Shown here in pieces: positions 20,247-30,635 of a stretch of 64,000 nucleotides of DNA. This DNA comes from Euonymus europaeus (lineage: Eukaryota; Streptophyta; Magnoliopsida; Celastrales; Celastraceae): the NCBI GenBank assembly GCA_963580455.1, contig OY756957.1, forward strand, positions 8,561,001-8,625,000, written 5' to 3'. The position numbers and the translations under genes were made by a program. Position 1 is the first letter of the stretch. Every line of letters begins with the position of its first letter. Under the pieces are notes generated by a model. It searched no databases and had not been told where the DNA came from. It was given only the letters and a program-made list of their open reading frames with translations.

Positions 20247-21478
20247 AAATTAAGAACTATTGAGAGTTTTGTCATTGCCCCGGGCATAAGAAATTGATGG
20301 TTCATGTAATACGCTCTTCATTTAGTGTCATAATTACACAGCACAATAACAACTAAATACATCTATAGTTATCAGTTTAATCATTTTGTTAACACAGACT
20401 TTCAATATAAAAATTAAACAGAGGTGAAAATTTTGATGTTTTAAAATTACATATAAAAACAGGAGATAAAAGTTGGTATAACAAAAGCAGTACAGTAGAG
20501 GTAGGCAGCAAAAGAAAATCATTGCAGCTCACTCCAGTATTTCAGACCAATATTTCTAGTGGCTCCGTAAGCAAATCTGTAGGCAACTTTTCAAGAGAGA
20601 TTGGCATAGAAAAAAACATAAAGACTTCCTTTGATCCTTCAAACACTTACTTGGAGTTAGGACTCAAAGTAAGCATAAACAAAAATTCTTACAACAACAA
20701 TTGGAAGACTGTTTTTACTTTTTAGTACTAATTTCCAATAAGATTCTACAAGGTGTTCTAATAAAACCATAAAACCATCACAATAAGAAATGCACATGTT
20801 GGCCTGAAACCTCAGAAGAAAATAAAAAAATGGGAGCGTTGACTCAAGCATCAATTAGAAAAATGTTCGATATCCAACAAACTTACTTGTGACCGAAACC
20901 GAATAAAATAAGCCTGAAGATGTAATGACATTTAAGAAATCAAAACAATTATAAGGACAAAAGATGATAGTATAGAGAGATATAGCTAATGTAAATGTTA
21001 AGAGCACAATTATGAAGATTAGGAATGCTAAAAGTAAACAGTTAAACACAGAAGATGTGACCTGGTTGTATGACCTCTATAAATACAACCTTGTTTCTCT
21101 TTGAAGCAGGGCATACTGCGTTTAATCATCCTTAGAGGCTAAACTGATTATAATCCACAAAGAGACTTATGAGTAGAATAAAATGGGACAGTTTGTAGTC
21201 TTAGGAGAGTCTTAATCTAGAATTCCTTCAGGGATAACAACGTGCGTGCAGATTGTACAAGTGAACAACACTTACCAATTGGGAAACCTGCAGAGCTCAT
21301 TGTAATTAAACATGAAATACGCATTGAATCTATGATCAAGGATATTTTGCATGCAAGTGAATAATCTACGAAAAATCCACATCATACAGATGAAGTTTTG
21401 AGTAAAAGATTGTCAAACAGATACCACTAAGAAAAAAATTAAAGAGAATGAAATGATTTAAAATAAAAAGTATTTTAC
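20247..21478. other. AT-rich, intron-like stretch
   Basis: I see no supported gene. Short open frames on both strands here are AT-rich and low in complexity. A possible very short exon with an AG acceptor and GTAAG donor lies around 21279-21290 on the minus strand, but cannot be supported by itself. Confidence 0.35.
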
Positions 21479-21553
21479 CTTACAACATCAGGAAACTCCA
21501 AGAACAGCCATTCGAGTAGTTGATTGGCCCATAGTAATTCGTATACTCGATTT
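21479..21553 (-). other. Putative exon of the unrecognised minus-strand gene
   Basis: The minus strand encodes NRVYELLWANQLLEWLFLEF followed by PDVV and then a GTAA-type donor. The upstream AG acceptor is consistent with GAAAAG|GAAATCG. The Leu/Trp-rich helix-like content is clearly protein-like, but I cannot assign it to a family. Confidence 0.42.
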
Positions 21554-21562
21554 CCTTTTCAC

Positions 21563-22727
21563 CAAATGCCTATGAATTCCAAAAAAGGTTTATTGTAATG
21601 CCCAATTTAGAAGTGGGAATTTTTAAAATTCTTAAACAGAACACGTTAAAAAAAAAACTTAAAATCAGCAAGTGAATTAACATCATTTATGTTCTGAGGT
21701 ACGTAGAATCTGGAAAGGATCAACAAAGGGATTGTTATATAATAACCTTTTCTATTTTCCCCCCTAAATGATACACATGCTTTTTGCATTTTTAGGACCC
21801 CCAATAAGAGGGCATTTCCCCAAGAGGCCATGAACATTCAACACTCTCATAAAGAAGCTGTTAAACAGTGTAATTCTTTGTCTTTGAGGCAACTCACTTG
21901 AGAGAGATATATCTACATACAATGATGACTTATTACATGATTTCTTTTTAAAAGCAGGCATATAATGATGGAACCAGTAGAAAATCTCTACGGCAGAAGA
22001 GAGTTTGAAGTAAATTACAAAATTGGAATTAAAAAGCAAGAAGGTGAAACACCCAAGCATTCTCAGAACTTAAATCAAGAGAAGAACTCCAAATATAGGA
22101 GCCAACCATTAAAGGACACCATCTAGCAGGAGGAAAGGGGGAGAATAATGAACCAACGAACACCCCAATCCAAATAAGACAGTTGAAGTAAATCGTGGTG
22201 ATCCAACATCGAAATATAAGACGGATTGCAGATACTTTGAAAACTCTAATCCAAATAATATTTAGCATATCTCCCTAATCTCACAACTTTAGATAATGAT
22301 TTTGATGGGAGCACTTGCAGAAACTAAACTATCATGTACAACTACATACACTTAACAACAGTGGACGTCAAAGCATATTGAGAATAAAAACAATTATAAT
22401 GACTGTCTATCAAATAGAAGTTATCATAGAAAAGATGAATAAATTTCTTACCAAGTTGAAGTTGTTGCTCGCATGGACAAAATAGACTAACAAATTAATT
22501 TATTGAGTATTTGCGCCGCTAGAATCAGAGAAGAGATTGATTTCGACAATACTTAGTATAAATTCTTATCTAATATAAGTCATGCCATGAGATTAAACGG
22601 ATGGATTTAAGAGGTGAAATTCCTTGAGGAGCTGTGCACAGCATATACCTAACAGAGGAAAATAAAGAGTAAGAACTATAATCGGTGAAAAACTGCCATG
22701 GTTCAATCACGAACATAGACCTAACCT
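21563..22727. other. Intron-like stretch with one possible short exon
   Basis: Mostly AT-rich. On the minus strand a segment ending ACTTCAACTTG|GTAAG near 22450 could be an exon end with a possible ATG about 25 bases before it. No longer coding run is supported. Confidence 0.3.
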
Positions 22728-23250
22728 GGTTCAATTCGGAATCGATGATATCCTGTAAGCAAAACGATGATATCCGATAAGCTTCGATAGAGGCTCATAC
22801 CTGGTGATTGGACGAATTCGAATTAGGTCAGACGAAAGCAGAGCGGCTGAATAAAAGCTACCACGATCTGCAACTGGGACGCTCTTAATACCGAATTCGC
22901 CTCCGTAGAATTAACCGGTTTTGTTGTCAATTGGCAAACAGCAGTGTCAGTTGCTATTTATCCGTGATATCAAAGGAATTGACAGAGCCTGGTGCTTTTG
23001 TAACAACCCAAGATCTTCGAAGCAGCTGGAGACGCAGTAAACAAAAAGAGAAAGAAGGATTTTGTTCCGTAGCCACTACAGATAAGGGACATGGCGTGTT
23101 TGCAGCCAGAAGGTGGGCCACCAACGAAGAAAGACCGGGGAAGCAACCTTCCTCGCGTGAGAGAAGCGGGTCTGCTCGCAAGTACGGCGTCGTTTTGGGT
23201 GCAGTCGTTCTTCGAAAACAATAAGAGCCAGAGGAGAGCAATGGAGTACA
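22728..23250 (-). promoter_or_regulatory. Promoter and first exons of the unrecognised minus-strand gene (copy 1)
   Basis: An AAAACGACGCCGTAC motif (minus strand, 23196-23182) is a common element immediately upstream of plant gene starts. Downstream, a GC-richer leader ends in ATCACCAG|GTATGAG near 22801, and a next exon reads DIIDSELNQ before a GT donor (about 22755-22728). A similar leader and donor recur at 49.69 kb, which indicates a paralogous gene start. The plus-strand open frame over this region (22931-23224) is probably chance. Confidence 0.45.
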
Positions 23251-23343
23251 GTAGCTATCAGTTTCGCGGGAGCATGTGAATAGTCCGGAACTCTCCAGGA
23301 TATGTCCCCAAATCCACCAACTTTATAAGATAGGCTAGACTAG

Positions 23344-24259
23344 AGATGATTCTCGTATGAGGGATCCCGCACAGCTTAAGTTGTGCGGGATCCATGTCCA
23401 GGCCGTCGGATTAATCCGACGGTCTGGCAACCTTATTTTTTAAAAAAAAAAAAATGTATCTCCATATACATCTCAACCTTCCTCTCTGATTTGGGCGAAT
23501 TTTCGAGCTCCCCCAATCCCAATCCCGTCTTAAGCCTTCTCCTTTGATTATCATCTCCCGATCTCGTATTCTTCTCGTCTTTAAGTCTTGACTCCGGATC
23601 TCGTATTGTTATTGTCTTTGTGAATGGTTTGGAGAGCATGTTTTATTGCCTAGGTTTTTTTGGGGTTTATGTACAATATAATATCTTCAGGAAATCTACG
23701 TACACATTTTGATTACCTTTTCTGTGAATAATTATTATTATTATATAAAAGAACGAAGAAAAGCTGTGATCTTTCCTTTGAAATTTGTGGTTTTTGCTTG
23801 ATGGGTTATTTGATTAATTCACAAAAGGAGGGTGGTGGTTCTCCTTGATGTGCTAGTTTGAGGAGCTTGGTGAGGAGGAAGCAGGTGGATTATGTTCATG
23901 CTAGGGGTGGGGTTGGTCACCAGTTGGCCAAGGAGTCGAAAATGGCTGAACCTTAATCATGATTTGATAGGTGAAGATATGAGCAGAGGTGCACAAAGAA
24001 GGATAAGATCTGGGTGAGCCACTAGAAGAGCAAGGAGAAGGCTTAGACGAGAATCGCAAAGAAGAAGGAGAGCGCTGAGCGGGACCTGCGCGAAGAAGAG
24101 TACAAGAAAGGAGATAGGGGTGGACTTGTGTGAGGAAGAAAGAGGGGCTAACAGGGTTTTTTTTCTTAAAAAGAAAGTGACCGTCGGATTTATCCGACGG
24201 TCAAATGAGGGATCCCGCCAAATATATAGGTGCGGGATCCCTCAGGTGAGAATTGCTGG
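23344..24259. mobile_element. Non-autonomous Mutator-like element carrying a captured gene fragment (Pack-MULE)
   Basis: The ends are inverted: ATTCTC..TGAGGGATCCCGCAC near 23350 pairs with the reverse complement of GTGCGGGATCCCTCAGGTGAGAAT near 24233-24253. Flanks carry a 9-bp duplication CTAGACTAG (23335-23343 and 24260-24268), the length expected for Mutator-like elements; the site is itself a short repeat, so this has some ambiguity. Just inside each end lies a second palindrome, CCGTCGGAT..ATCCGACGG. There is no transposase. Between the ends sits a cationic amino acid transporter 5' fragment, read on the plus strand. Confidence 0.8.
23801..23942 (+). pseudogene. Captured first-exon fragment of a cationic amino acid transporter (CAT family)
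   Basis: From ATG at 23801 the plus strand reads MGYLINSQKEGGGGSP, a stop, then SLRSLVRRKQVDYVHARGG and GHQLAKE before further stops. LRSLVRRKQVD and HQLAKE are the cytosolic N-terminal signature of plant CAT2/3/4-type transporters (APC superfamily), which continue into a membrane helix that is absent here. About 350 bp upstream looks like a matching 5' leader with a possible intron. It sits inside terminal inverted repeats, so it was picked up by the element. Stops show it is not functional as a transporter. Confidence 0.7.
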
Positions 24260-24269
24260 CTAGACTAGA

Positions 24270-26448
24270 CTAGATGGGTACCCCGCATTGCGGAGAATTT
24301 TGATACATAGTCAATGCTTACATAAATTTGAAGCTCAAAACACCTTATTTAAACACATGATACATATGTCCAACAGGAAATAATTGATTATCACGAATTT
24401 TTCTAAGTAGAAAATTTGGGATTTGAGATGCTTATCATCAATTGGTTGAGAATTATACTGATAATAAAAATTGTATGGTAGAGATGCACTATGGGTCCTC
24501 GTTCAGCAGTGGAAGCCAAAGCAGAAGGAAAAAAAACGCAACCAATAAATAATTACATAGGAATTTATAGGAAACCCAACAAAGATTACAGTGTTTAGAG
24601 AAACTAATCTTTGAATTGATAAGCATCAATTGGACATAAAAAATAAGGGAGACTCACCTTATTAGAGAACCATAAAATCTTGTTTCTCTAGCAACCTGCT
24701 ACTGCTTAGAGTATTTACCAAGATGCTGTGAAGCTATGAAATGAAGTAAGAAAATTAAAGATAGAAACGGGCAGTTGCCCACCCATAACTTCAATATGTA
24801 AGATAAGCTAATGTCCAACAAATTCCATATTAACTTGAGGGGAAATAAGGTCATCATTCATCAATGCTAAGCACTAACCCAAAGGAAAAGGAAGAAATAA
24901 AATGAACAATGAACGAATCCTGTGATGTTGATTCTTTTCCTCCTGTTTCCTCTTCCTCTTCAGTCTCAACGACCATATTAGTTTGACTAATAAAACAAAA
25001 CGAAGCATACTGCTATGCCTTTCTTATTACATTTATTAGTTTCCAACTTGAAACTGATATATCTCCACTACATTGACTATGAAAGTTAAATGCCTTCTCA
25101 TGTTCTCAAAAAGTTCATACATACATACGGTTCAAAGCTCTTAACTGGTGTTGGTATGGGTGCCTATATTGTTCTACAGAGGTAGTTATACCCATCAATT
25201 TTCCGTGCCATAAGCACTTGCAAGAAGTGATTGGTTTGTACTTTGCCTTCATCGTAAAGTACATAGAACACTCCTTGATGCATAAAATTCTTAAGAGAAA
25301 CTCAAGATCATAAATTGATGGGCAATAACGCAAGCATTACAGATAGAAGTTCATTGTAAAAGAAATGCAGAGGTAACCAAATGAAATATTTATGTTACAA
25401 ATACATAAATAGAAGAACTCACCGGCTTGTACTGCTAACAATAAGAGTTGTCCTATTTGGCTTTAAGAAAACATCAGCACCCACTTGGGTGGTAAATAAA
25501 GTTCCATCTAAAAGATGGTTGTCCAATCCAATGGTTTTTGCTGGGTGAAAGAGGTCGGGAGAACAATCATGAACATGAGGTAACAATTTATACCCACAGA
25601 TGAGATCTGTGGATAAAACGAATAACACGATAACTTGCCTGACAACTCCTTTAAAACCTGAGCATCCACAACAACCCATGATTTTTTTTTTAAAAAAAAG
25701 AAAAAAATGACAACAACAACTACAGTGGGACGAAAGAACCAGGAAAGTAAACTCACCGACCCGATAAAAGTGGAACCGAGTCCAGCGAATAAAACCCAGA
25801 AGCAAACATAATGAAATTATCACACCGGTATTTATGAACTTCTTGCCCAATTCATGTAGGTTAATATTTCCCACATATGTTATAAACGCAAACCACATTA
25901 AGCATGAACTCTATAGTAGATCAATATAAATTCAGGTGCCTATGAGACGGCATAACATACATCCTGGAGCTTGGCAAATGAATTGTACATTAGAGGAAAA
26001 TTGTTCGTCTTGATAAAAAAAAAGAAATTTATAACCATTATTAAATTCATAAAAGCGTATGGGAATGTAGAAAAACATAAGAGACAACGAAAAACATAGC
26101 ATAAATTAGAGCAAGGATCGGAGAATGTGAAAGACATAAAAATAAATTACAAACCTGAACGCCAGAAAACATAGAGGCAAATGTAGTTCAGCTGTAATGA
26201 AAATGAAAAATAAGGAAATGTGGCATTTACAGCTCTTAATATATTCACCATTGCTCATCCACTAAGTATGCAAGGCAGAGATGCATATTAAACAGTGCAT
26301 GCAACAAAATTTCTTAGAAACCATAAGCCACCAATCAAAATTAAAACACATAACAGAATAACCAACAAAGCTCACCACGTAAATATGGTACAATACACAT
26401 GATATATTATATGAAATGCTTGGACAACAAATATTTTAGTCAAGCATA
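24270..26448 (-). other. Exon remnants of an unrecognised minus-strand gene (probable copy 2)
   Basis: One segment around 25610-25419 reads openly: LICGYKLLPHVHDCSPDLFH, PAKTIGLDNHLLDGTLFTTQ, then VGADVFLKPNRTTLIVSS, and is followed by a GTGAG-type donor. In another frame 25680-25600 reads WVVVDAQVLKELSGKLS, so a frame break lies between. A further piece near 25999-25940 reads NNFPLMYNSFAKLQDV after an acceptor (TATCAAG). I do not recognise the family. It lies downstream of the paralogous gene start at about 49.7 kb, separated by transposons. Confidence 0.35.
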
Positions 26449-27191
26449 TGTTGGGCCAATTTTTCCAACAATCAATGTCAACGGTCGACCGTGTTGCAAG
26501 ATGACGTCGAGATCCTGTTTAGAAAGAAAAATGGTCGCATGAACTAGTTCAACTGGGGACACCGGTACGGTGCCTGCCAAAGAAACTCGGGCGTGAGAAT
26601 TAGTATGGAGTTTGTAGAAAAAATTGTAAGATAATTGACATGTGGACGATATATGTGATGATGTAAGAGAGTAGTTTTTAGAGAGTGAAGTAGGTGGAAC
26701 AGAAAAAAGGATCCCCTTAATGTGCATTTTTGGGGTATTTATAGACAATTGCAAGTTATGTGAAAATACTAAATTACCCTAACTTAAGCCGCCTTATATT
26801 AAAAGTCGTACCGTCATATTCGTCGTACAGGAATAAAAGAATTGATTAACTAAACCAATTATTACATTGATAAATTACGGTCGTATCGATTTATTTGTAC
26901 CACTTACCACGGTATCAATAAAATGATTTATAATGTTAATTGTTAACTGTTGCACTATTAAAGTTGGTGACAGTCGTACCAATTATTACAGCATGAATGT
27001 ATGCTAAAGTTAAACTAAAATAAATTTACTTGGACCACTCGTTAATGTTGAGCCGATTATGTCGTACCGATACCTTGTAGCCTGCGCCTGTAAACTACTA
27101 CATAATTTGTTAAAAACATCTAATGGGCCATGGCCCAATAGATGACGTAAACATAACTCGAAAGGTAACATCACAATTTTTAACCATAACA
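26449..27191 (-). repeat. 3' LTR of the Tat-like element
   Basis: 743 bp, running on the minus strand from TGTTATGGTT to CCCAACA. It is the direct repeat of 32032-32773 with about 3 percent differences. An open frame in it on the minus strand (26754-26440) is shared with the other LTR and is not evidence of a gene. Confidence 0.92.
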
Positions 27192-27912
27192 AAAGCCCCA
27201 ACTCTGTAAGTCGAGCGAAGCTGGTCTTACAGAGTAGTATAAATAATGAAAGAAAAAATTCTAAATGTTACCTGAAGACTTCATGCTTTAAGTCGTTGTA
27301 AGACTGAAGATTCATGCTTTTGAACTAATGTCAAGTGAACTTTCGTGTTGTACTGATACGTAAATAGAAATTGATTTATTTCCTAGCTGACTCGACTTAC
27401 GAGCTGACTCGGCTCGCGAGTGGACTCACAGCTCGAGCGGACTCGAATTTACAGCGGTACCGTGCTTCCGGTGGTACACCGGGTGGGGCGATCATTCAGT
27501 TTTTGACTAAGCATCTACTACGGAGCGGATTCGCAGAAGGACGATTATAATCCATTGAGTCGCATGAAGTGCCGAAATGTGTCGTACGAATCAGAAGGGA
27601 TCAATTTTGTTGAATAAATTTATTTTTGAATACATGGCAAGTGTAAATTAATTAAGTAATTTAGTTAGGTTTCCAATTTTAGTTCAATTAGGTATCCATA
27701 CGAACTATTTTAGTGGTTCCAATTTTTGGTTGTGGCACCAGTCTAACTATAACAAAAAAGAGTTCACATAAACTTAAGGTAGTCTTTTCAGTTTCCTACT
27801 ATAGTTTTATTAAGAATTCGTACGAATTATTTTTATGGTTCCAAATTTTGTTAGTACCGTTATTTCCATTACAATAAAAGAGGGTTAGCACGCAAACTTA
27901 AGGTAGAATTTT

Positions 27913-28889
27913 GGGACAAGTAACGAAATGGTCCCTGTACTTTCAAGAAAATGTCAGTTGGCCCCCTCTACTTTATTTCGGGTCAAAGAGACCCTCTTAC
28001 TTTCAATTTTGAATCACGTTTGCCCCTATAACAATTTTCCGTTAAAAATCGATGACGTGGCTATTAAATGCTGACATGGATTTTTTGAAAAGAATATATA
28101 TATTTATTAAGTGTGACATGGAAATAATAGAATCAAAATCCCTAAAAAGTTAAAACCAAAAATCAAAACAAAAACAAGTAACATTTTATTCAAGACGCCG
28201 ATGTCGTAAAGGCCACGTCAATTGATTTCTCCAGTGGAGAAGACAAGACGCCAATGATGTCTAGTGACCTAAGGACCTCACGGATCGTCGACAAAAGTAG
28301 AAGCGGGAACGTGTTGCTTCTCTCTTTATGGCAGTGCGGCTGCGACTATTGTTTTTCCATTTCAGTCCCTCCCTTTTGAAGTCCAGTCTATGGTGGCTGT
28401 TATAGGCAGTGAATGGGTGGGAGAGGTAGATATTAGGCTGGAGAACATATATGTGGTGGTTTCGTGTGGCGGAGTCGCCTAAAGTCGCCGAATCGGAGGT
28501 CACTTAAAATCAATTTCGAGGTGTGATTCGAGACAGATTTGAGCAACATGAATGGGTTTTTGTGACGATTAATGATCTAAAATTACTTGTGGAGGTTGTG
28601 AGCGTTAATTTGATAGGTCATTGACTCGAAATGGATGTCGGACGATGGATGCAAGTGTCACCGGAGAAGATGGAGTTTACTTTTTTATTATGTTATAATT
28701 TTTTTCCCTTATCAAAAAAATGACATGTAATTTGTTAACTGCCACGTCATCGATTCTGGATGGAAAATTGGCATAAGGACTAACTTGACCCATTATTCAA
28801 AGTAGAAGGGCCTATTTGGTTCGAAATAAAGTAAAGGGGCTCAACTGGCCTTTTCTTAAAAGTACAAGGGTCATTTCGTTACTTGTCCC
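27913..28889. mobile_element. Non-autonomous Mutator-like element (977 bp) nested in the Tat-like element
   Basis: The ends are long inverted repeats starting GGGACAAGTAACGAAATG; about 68 bp match closely and weaker pairing extends to about 120 bp. A perfect 9-bp duplication TAGAATTTT flanks it (27904-27912 and 28890-28898). There is no transposase. A minus-strand open frame (28503-28261) has no recognisable domain. Confidence 0.88.
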
Positions 28890-28898
28890 TAGAATTTT

Positions 28899-29589
28899 AA
28901 GTTTCCTATCTTTGTTCAATTAAGAATTCATACCAATTTCTTTTGTGAATTCAACAATATCTTGTGCCGTACGAAAGTAGTAGAACCAATTTCTACTATT
29001 TCAGTTTGGAATGTTTAAACTTATATCATGGAGGCGTTTGATTTTTTTTAAAATGGAATCAATTACGTGGCCCTCATTTTGTGTTAACATAGGTCAATCA
29101 AATCTGCATTAAAAGGAAAGAAAACCAAAATATTCATTGGCACAAAAGTGTAGGCAAATTAGCTTCTTTCCAATTATAAGATATTTTGGCCACCAGACGA
29201 CAAGCAAGGATGACATAAATCACTAAAATATTGGCAAACAATGAGGCTGGTTGGTATATTGTTGATTCTCTTTAGGTCTCTGATCCACAACGGAATCAAT
29301 TCAAACATTAATAGGAATGGCAAGTAAATTGGTCGTACGAATTGTTTAATTTATGTGAGATCAGCAAATAGGTCGAACCAATTTCTTTACTAGCAAAAAC
29401 GGCACTAAGAGATCAGCAGAGAAAATACAAAAACTAGAAAATCCGTTCGGCTATTCCCTAAAGCTTTAGTAACAAAAGTGATCGTTTAGCGTGATTCTCC
29501 TTATTGGGTTATTTAGTTTTCGACGACTAAAATGATGCCACGTGTTCAATAGGGTTTGGAGAACGAAAGGTCATGTCGTTTCAAATACC
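28899..29589. other. Non-coding internal region of the Tat-like element
   Basis: Nothing recognisable. Together with 27192-27903 it lies between the antisense ORF and the 3' LTR. Such elements usually carry non-coding sequence here. Confidence 0.5.
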
Positions 29590-29960
29590 AGTCGTTCCTA
29601 TATATTATTATACATTGAAGGCATAGCTTACACCTTTGGCTTTTGCTTTAACCTAATTTTTCTTTGAATTCTTTGTGTTCTCTCTCTTGCGTTCTTGGCT
29701 TCGTTCGAATCCTCAGTGTGCTAAAGGTATGTTTTTGTTGGATCTATATTTTGTTTTTACAGCTTCTGGGATTTTTGTGATTACTTTGGATGTTTTGAAC
29801 TACGATTTTTTGTTTGTTCTTCGTATGTTCATACATGTTCTTGTTTAAATAGATTTTTGATCTTGATTTTCATTATACCTTTTGTTACTTTTTGTTTGTC
29901 AAAAAATAGACTTTGATCTTATAATTATTCTAGATTTGTGTTCGATTCTGTTTGGGGAAG
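29590..29960 (+). promoter_or_regulatory. Putative promoter and 5'-UTR intron of the antisense ORF
   Basis: CCTATATATTATTAT near 29597-29611 is TATA-like. It is followed by a pyrimidine-rich leader (TGTTCTCTCTCTTGCG), then CTAAAG|GTATGTTTTT, a good plant donor near 29727, and a T-rich stretch with an acceptor (TTATTCTAG, about 29932) shortly before the ATG. This arrangement suggests the antisense ORF is transcribed and spliced on its own; it is inference without expression data. Confidence 0.5.
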
Positions 29961-30635
29961 ATGGATGAGCATTCATCTAGGCTTAGTCGTACGGATTCTC
30001 AAAGTAAAGAAGGGGTGGTTGTTTGGCAAGAAAAGGATGAGATGGAAATTAGTAGCCATGTAGATCTTGAGTCGAACGACAATTTTGAGAAAGTTGATTC
30101 TACTAATTCAGAAAACACCGAGGATTTTGCATATTCTGTAGCTCGACCTATTCGGTTTATCAGAGAGGAAACTAGTCTACCTTCGTCTAACGATCGGCTG
30201 CCCAAGGGTGAACGAACCGATTTTATCATGTCCCATAACCCTAGGAGTGTTATAGGTGTTGAGCACTTAAACCTTATTAGGCAGGTATACCAAATTCCTA
30301 ATGAAGTTGACATGGAAGTTCCGAGAGATGATCACACTGCTGATATGGTCGTACCGGGTTGGGTGTCATTTTACGAGTTGCCTCTATCATTTGGTTTGAG
30401 ATTTCCTCTACCAAAATTTATATGTAGTGTTTTTGAGTGGTTTGGCATATCGCCTAGCCAATTAATGCCGAACAGTTGGAGATTGCTTCTTAGGACAGTT
30501 GAGTTGATACGAAAGCATAACTTAGAATTTCATTTGGCGGATCTTCTTTATTCGTACTACTTAAAGCTAGTGGTCGGAGATTCTTTGAGGTACGTGTTGC
30601 AGTTGCGTCCGAGAAGGGAGGTATGGATGGAATAA
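29961..30635 (+). CDS. Antisense ORF of the Tat-like element ('transposase (putative), gypsy type' domain)
   Basis: A 224-codon open frame runs opposite to gag from ATG at 29961. The N-terminal third is acidic and Ser-rich; the C-terminal part reads VPGWVSFYELPLSFGLRFPL, FEWFGISPSQLMPNSWRLLL and DLLYSYYLKLV, matching the domain Pfam calls putative gypsy-type transposase (PF04195), a plant retroelement accessory protein of unknown role, not a proven transposase. It has a plausible promoter and 5'-UTR intron. The last ~150 bp overlap the gag frame, and the C-terminus is probably truncated by the gag junction. I chose ATG 29961 over the TTG at 29952. Confidence 0.72.
   Translation: MDEHSSRLSRTDSQSKEGVVVWQEKDEMEISSHVDLESNDNFEKVDSTNSENTEDFAYSVARPIRFIREETSLPSSNDRLPKGERTDFIMSHNPRSVIGVEHLNLIRQVYQIPNEVDMEVPRDDHTADMVVPGWVSFYELPLSFGLRFPLPKFICSVFEWFGISPSQLMPNSWRLLLRTVELIRKHNLEFHLADLLYSYYLKLVVGDSLRYVLQLRPRREVWME

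Noticed and set aside
22931..23224. 97-codon plus-strand open frame over the promoter of copy 1
   Set aside because: It begins at TTG, has no homology I recognise and overlaps the opposite-strand leader and the ACGGCGTCGTTTT promoter motif.
26440..26754. 104- and 113-codon minus-strand frames at 26440-26754 and 31996-32337
   Set aside because: Both lie in LTRs of the same element and are near-identical because the LTRs are; no coding role is needed.
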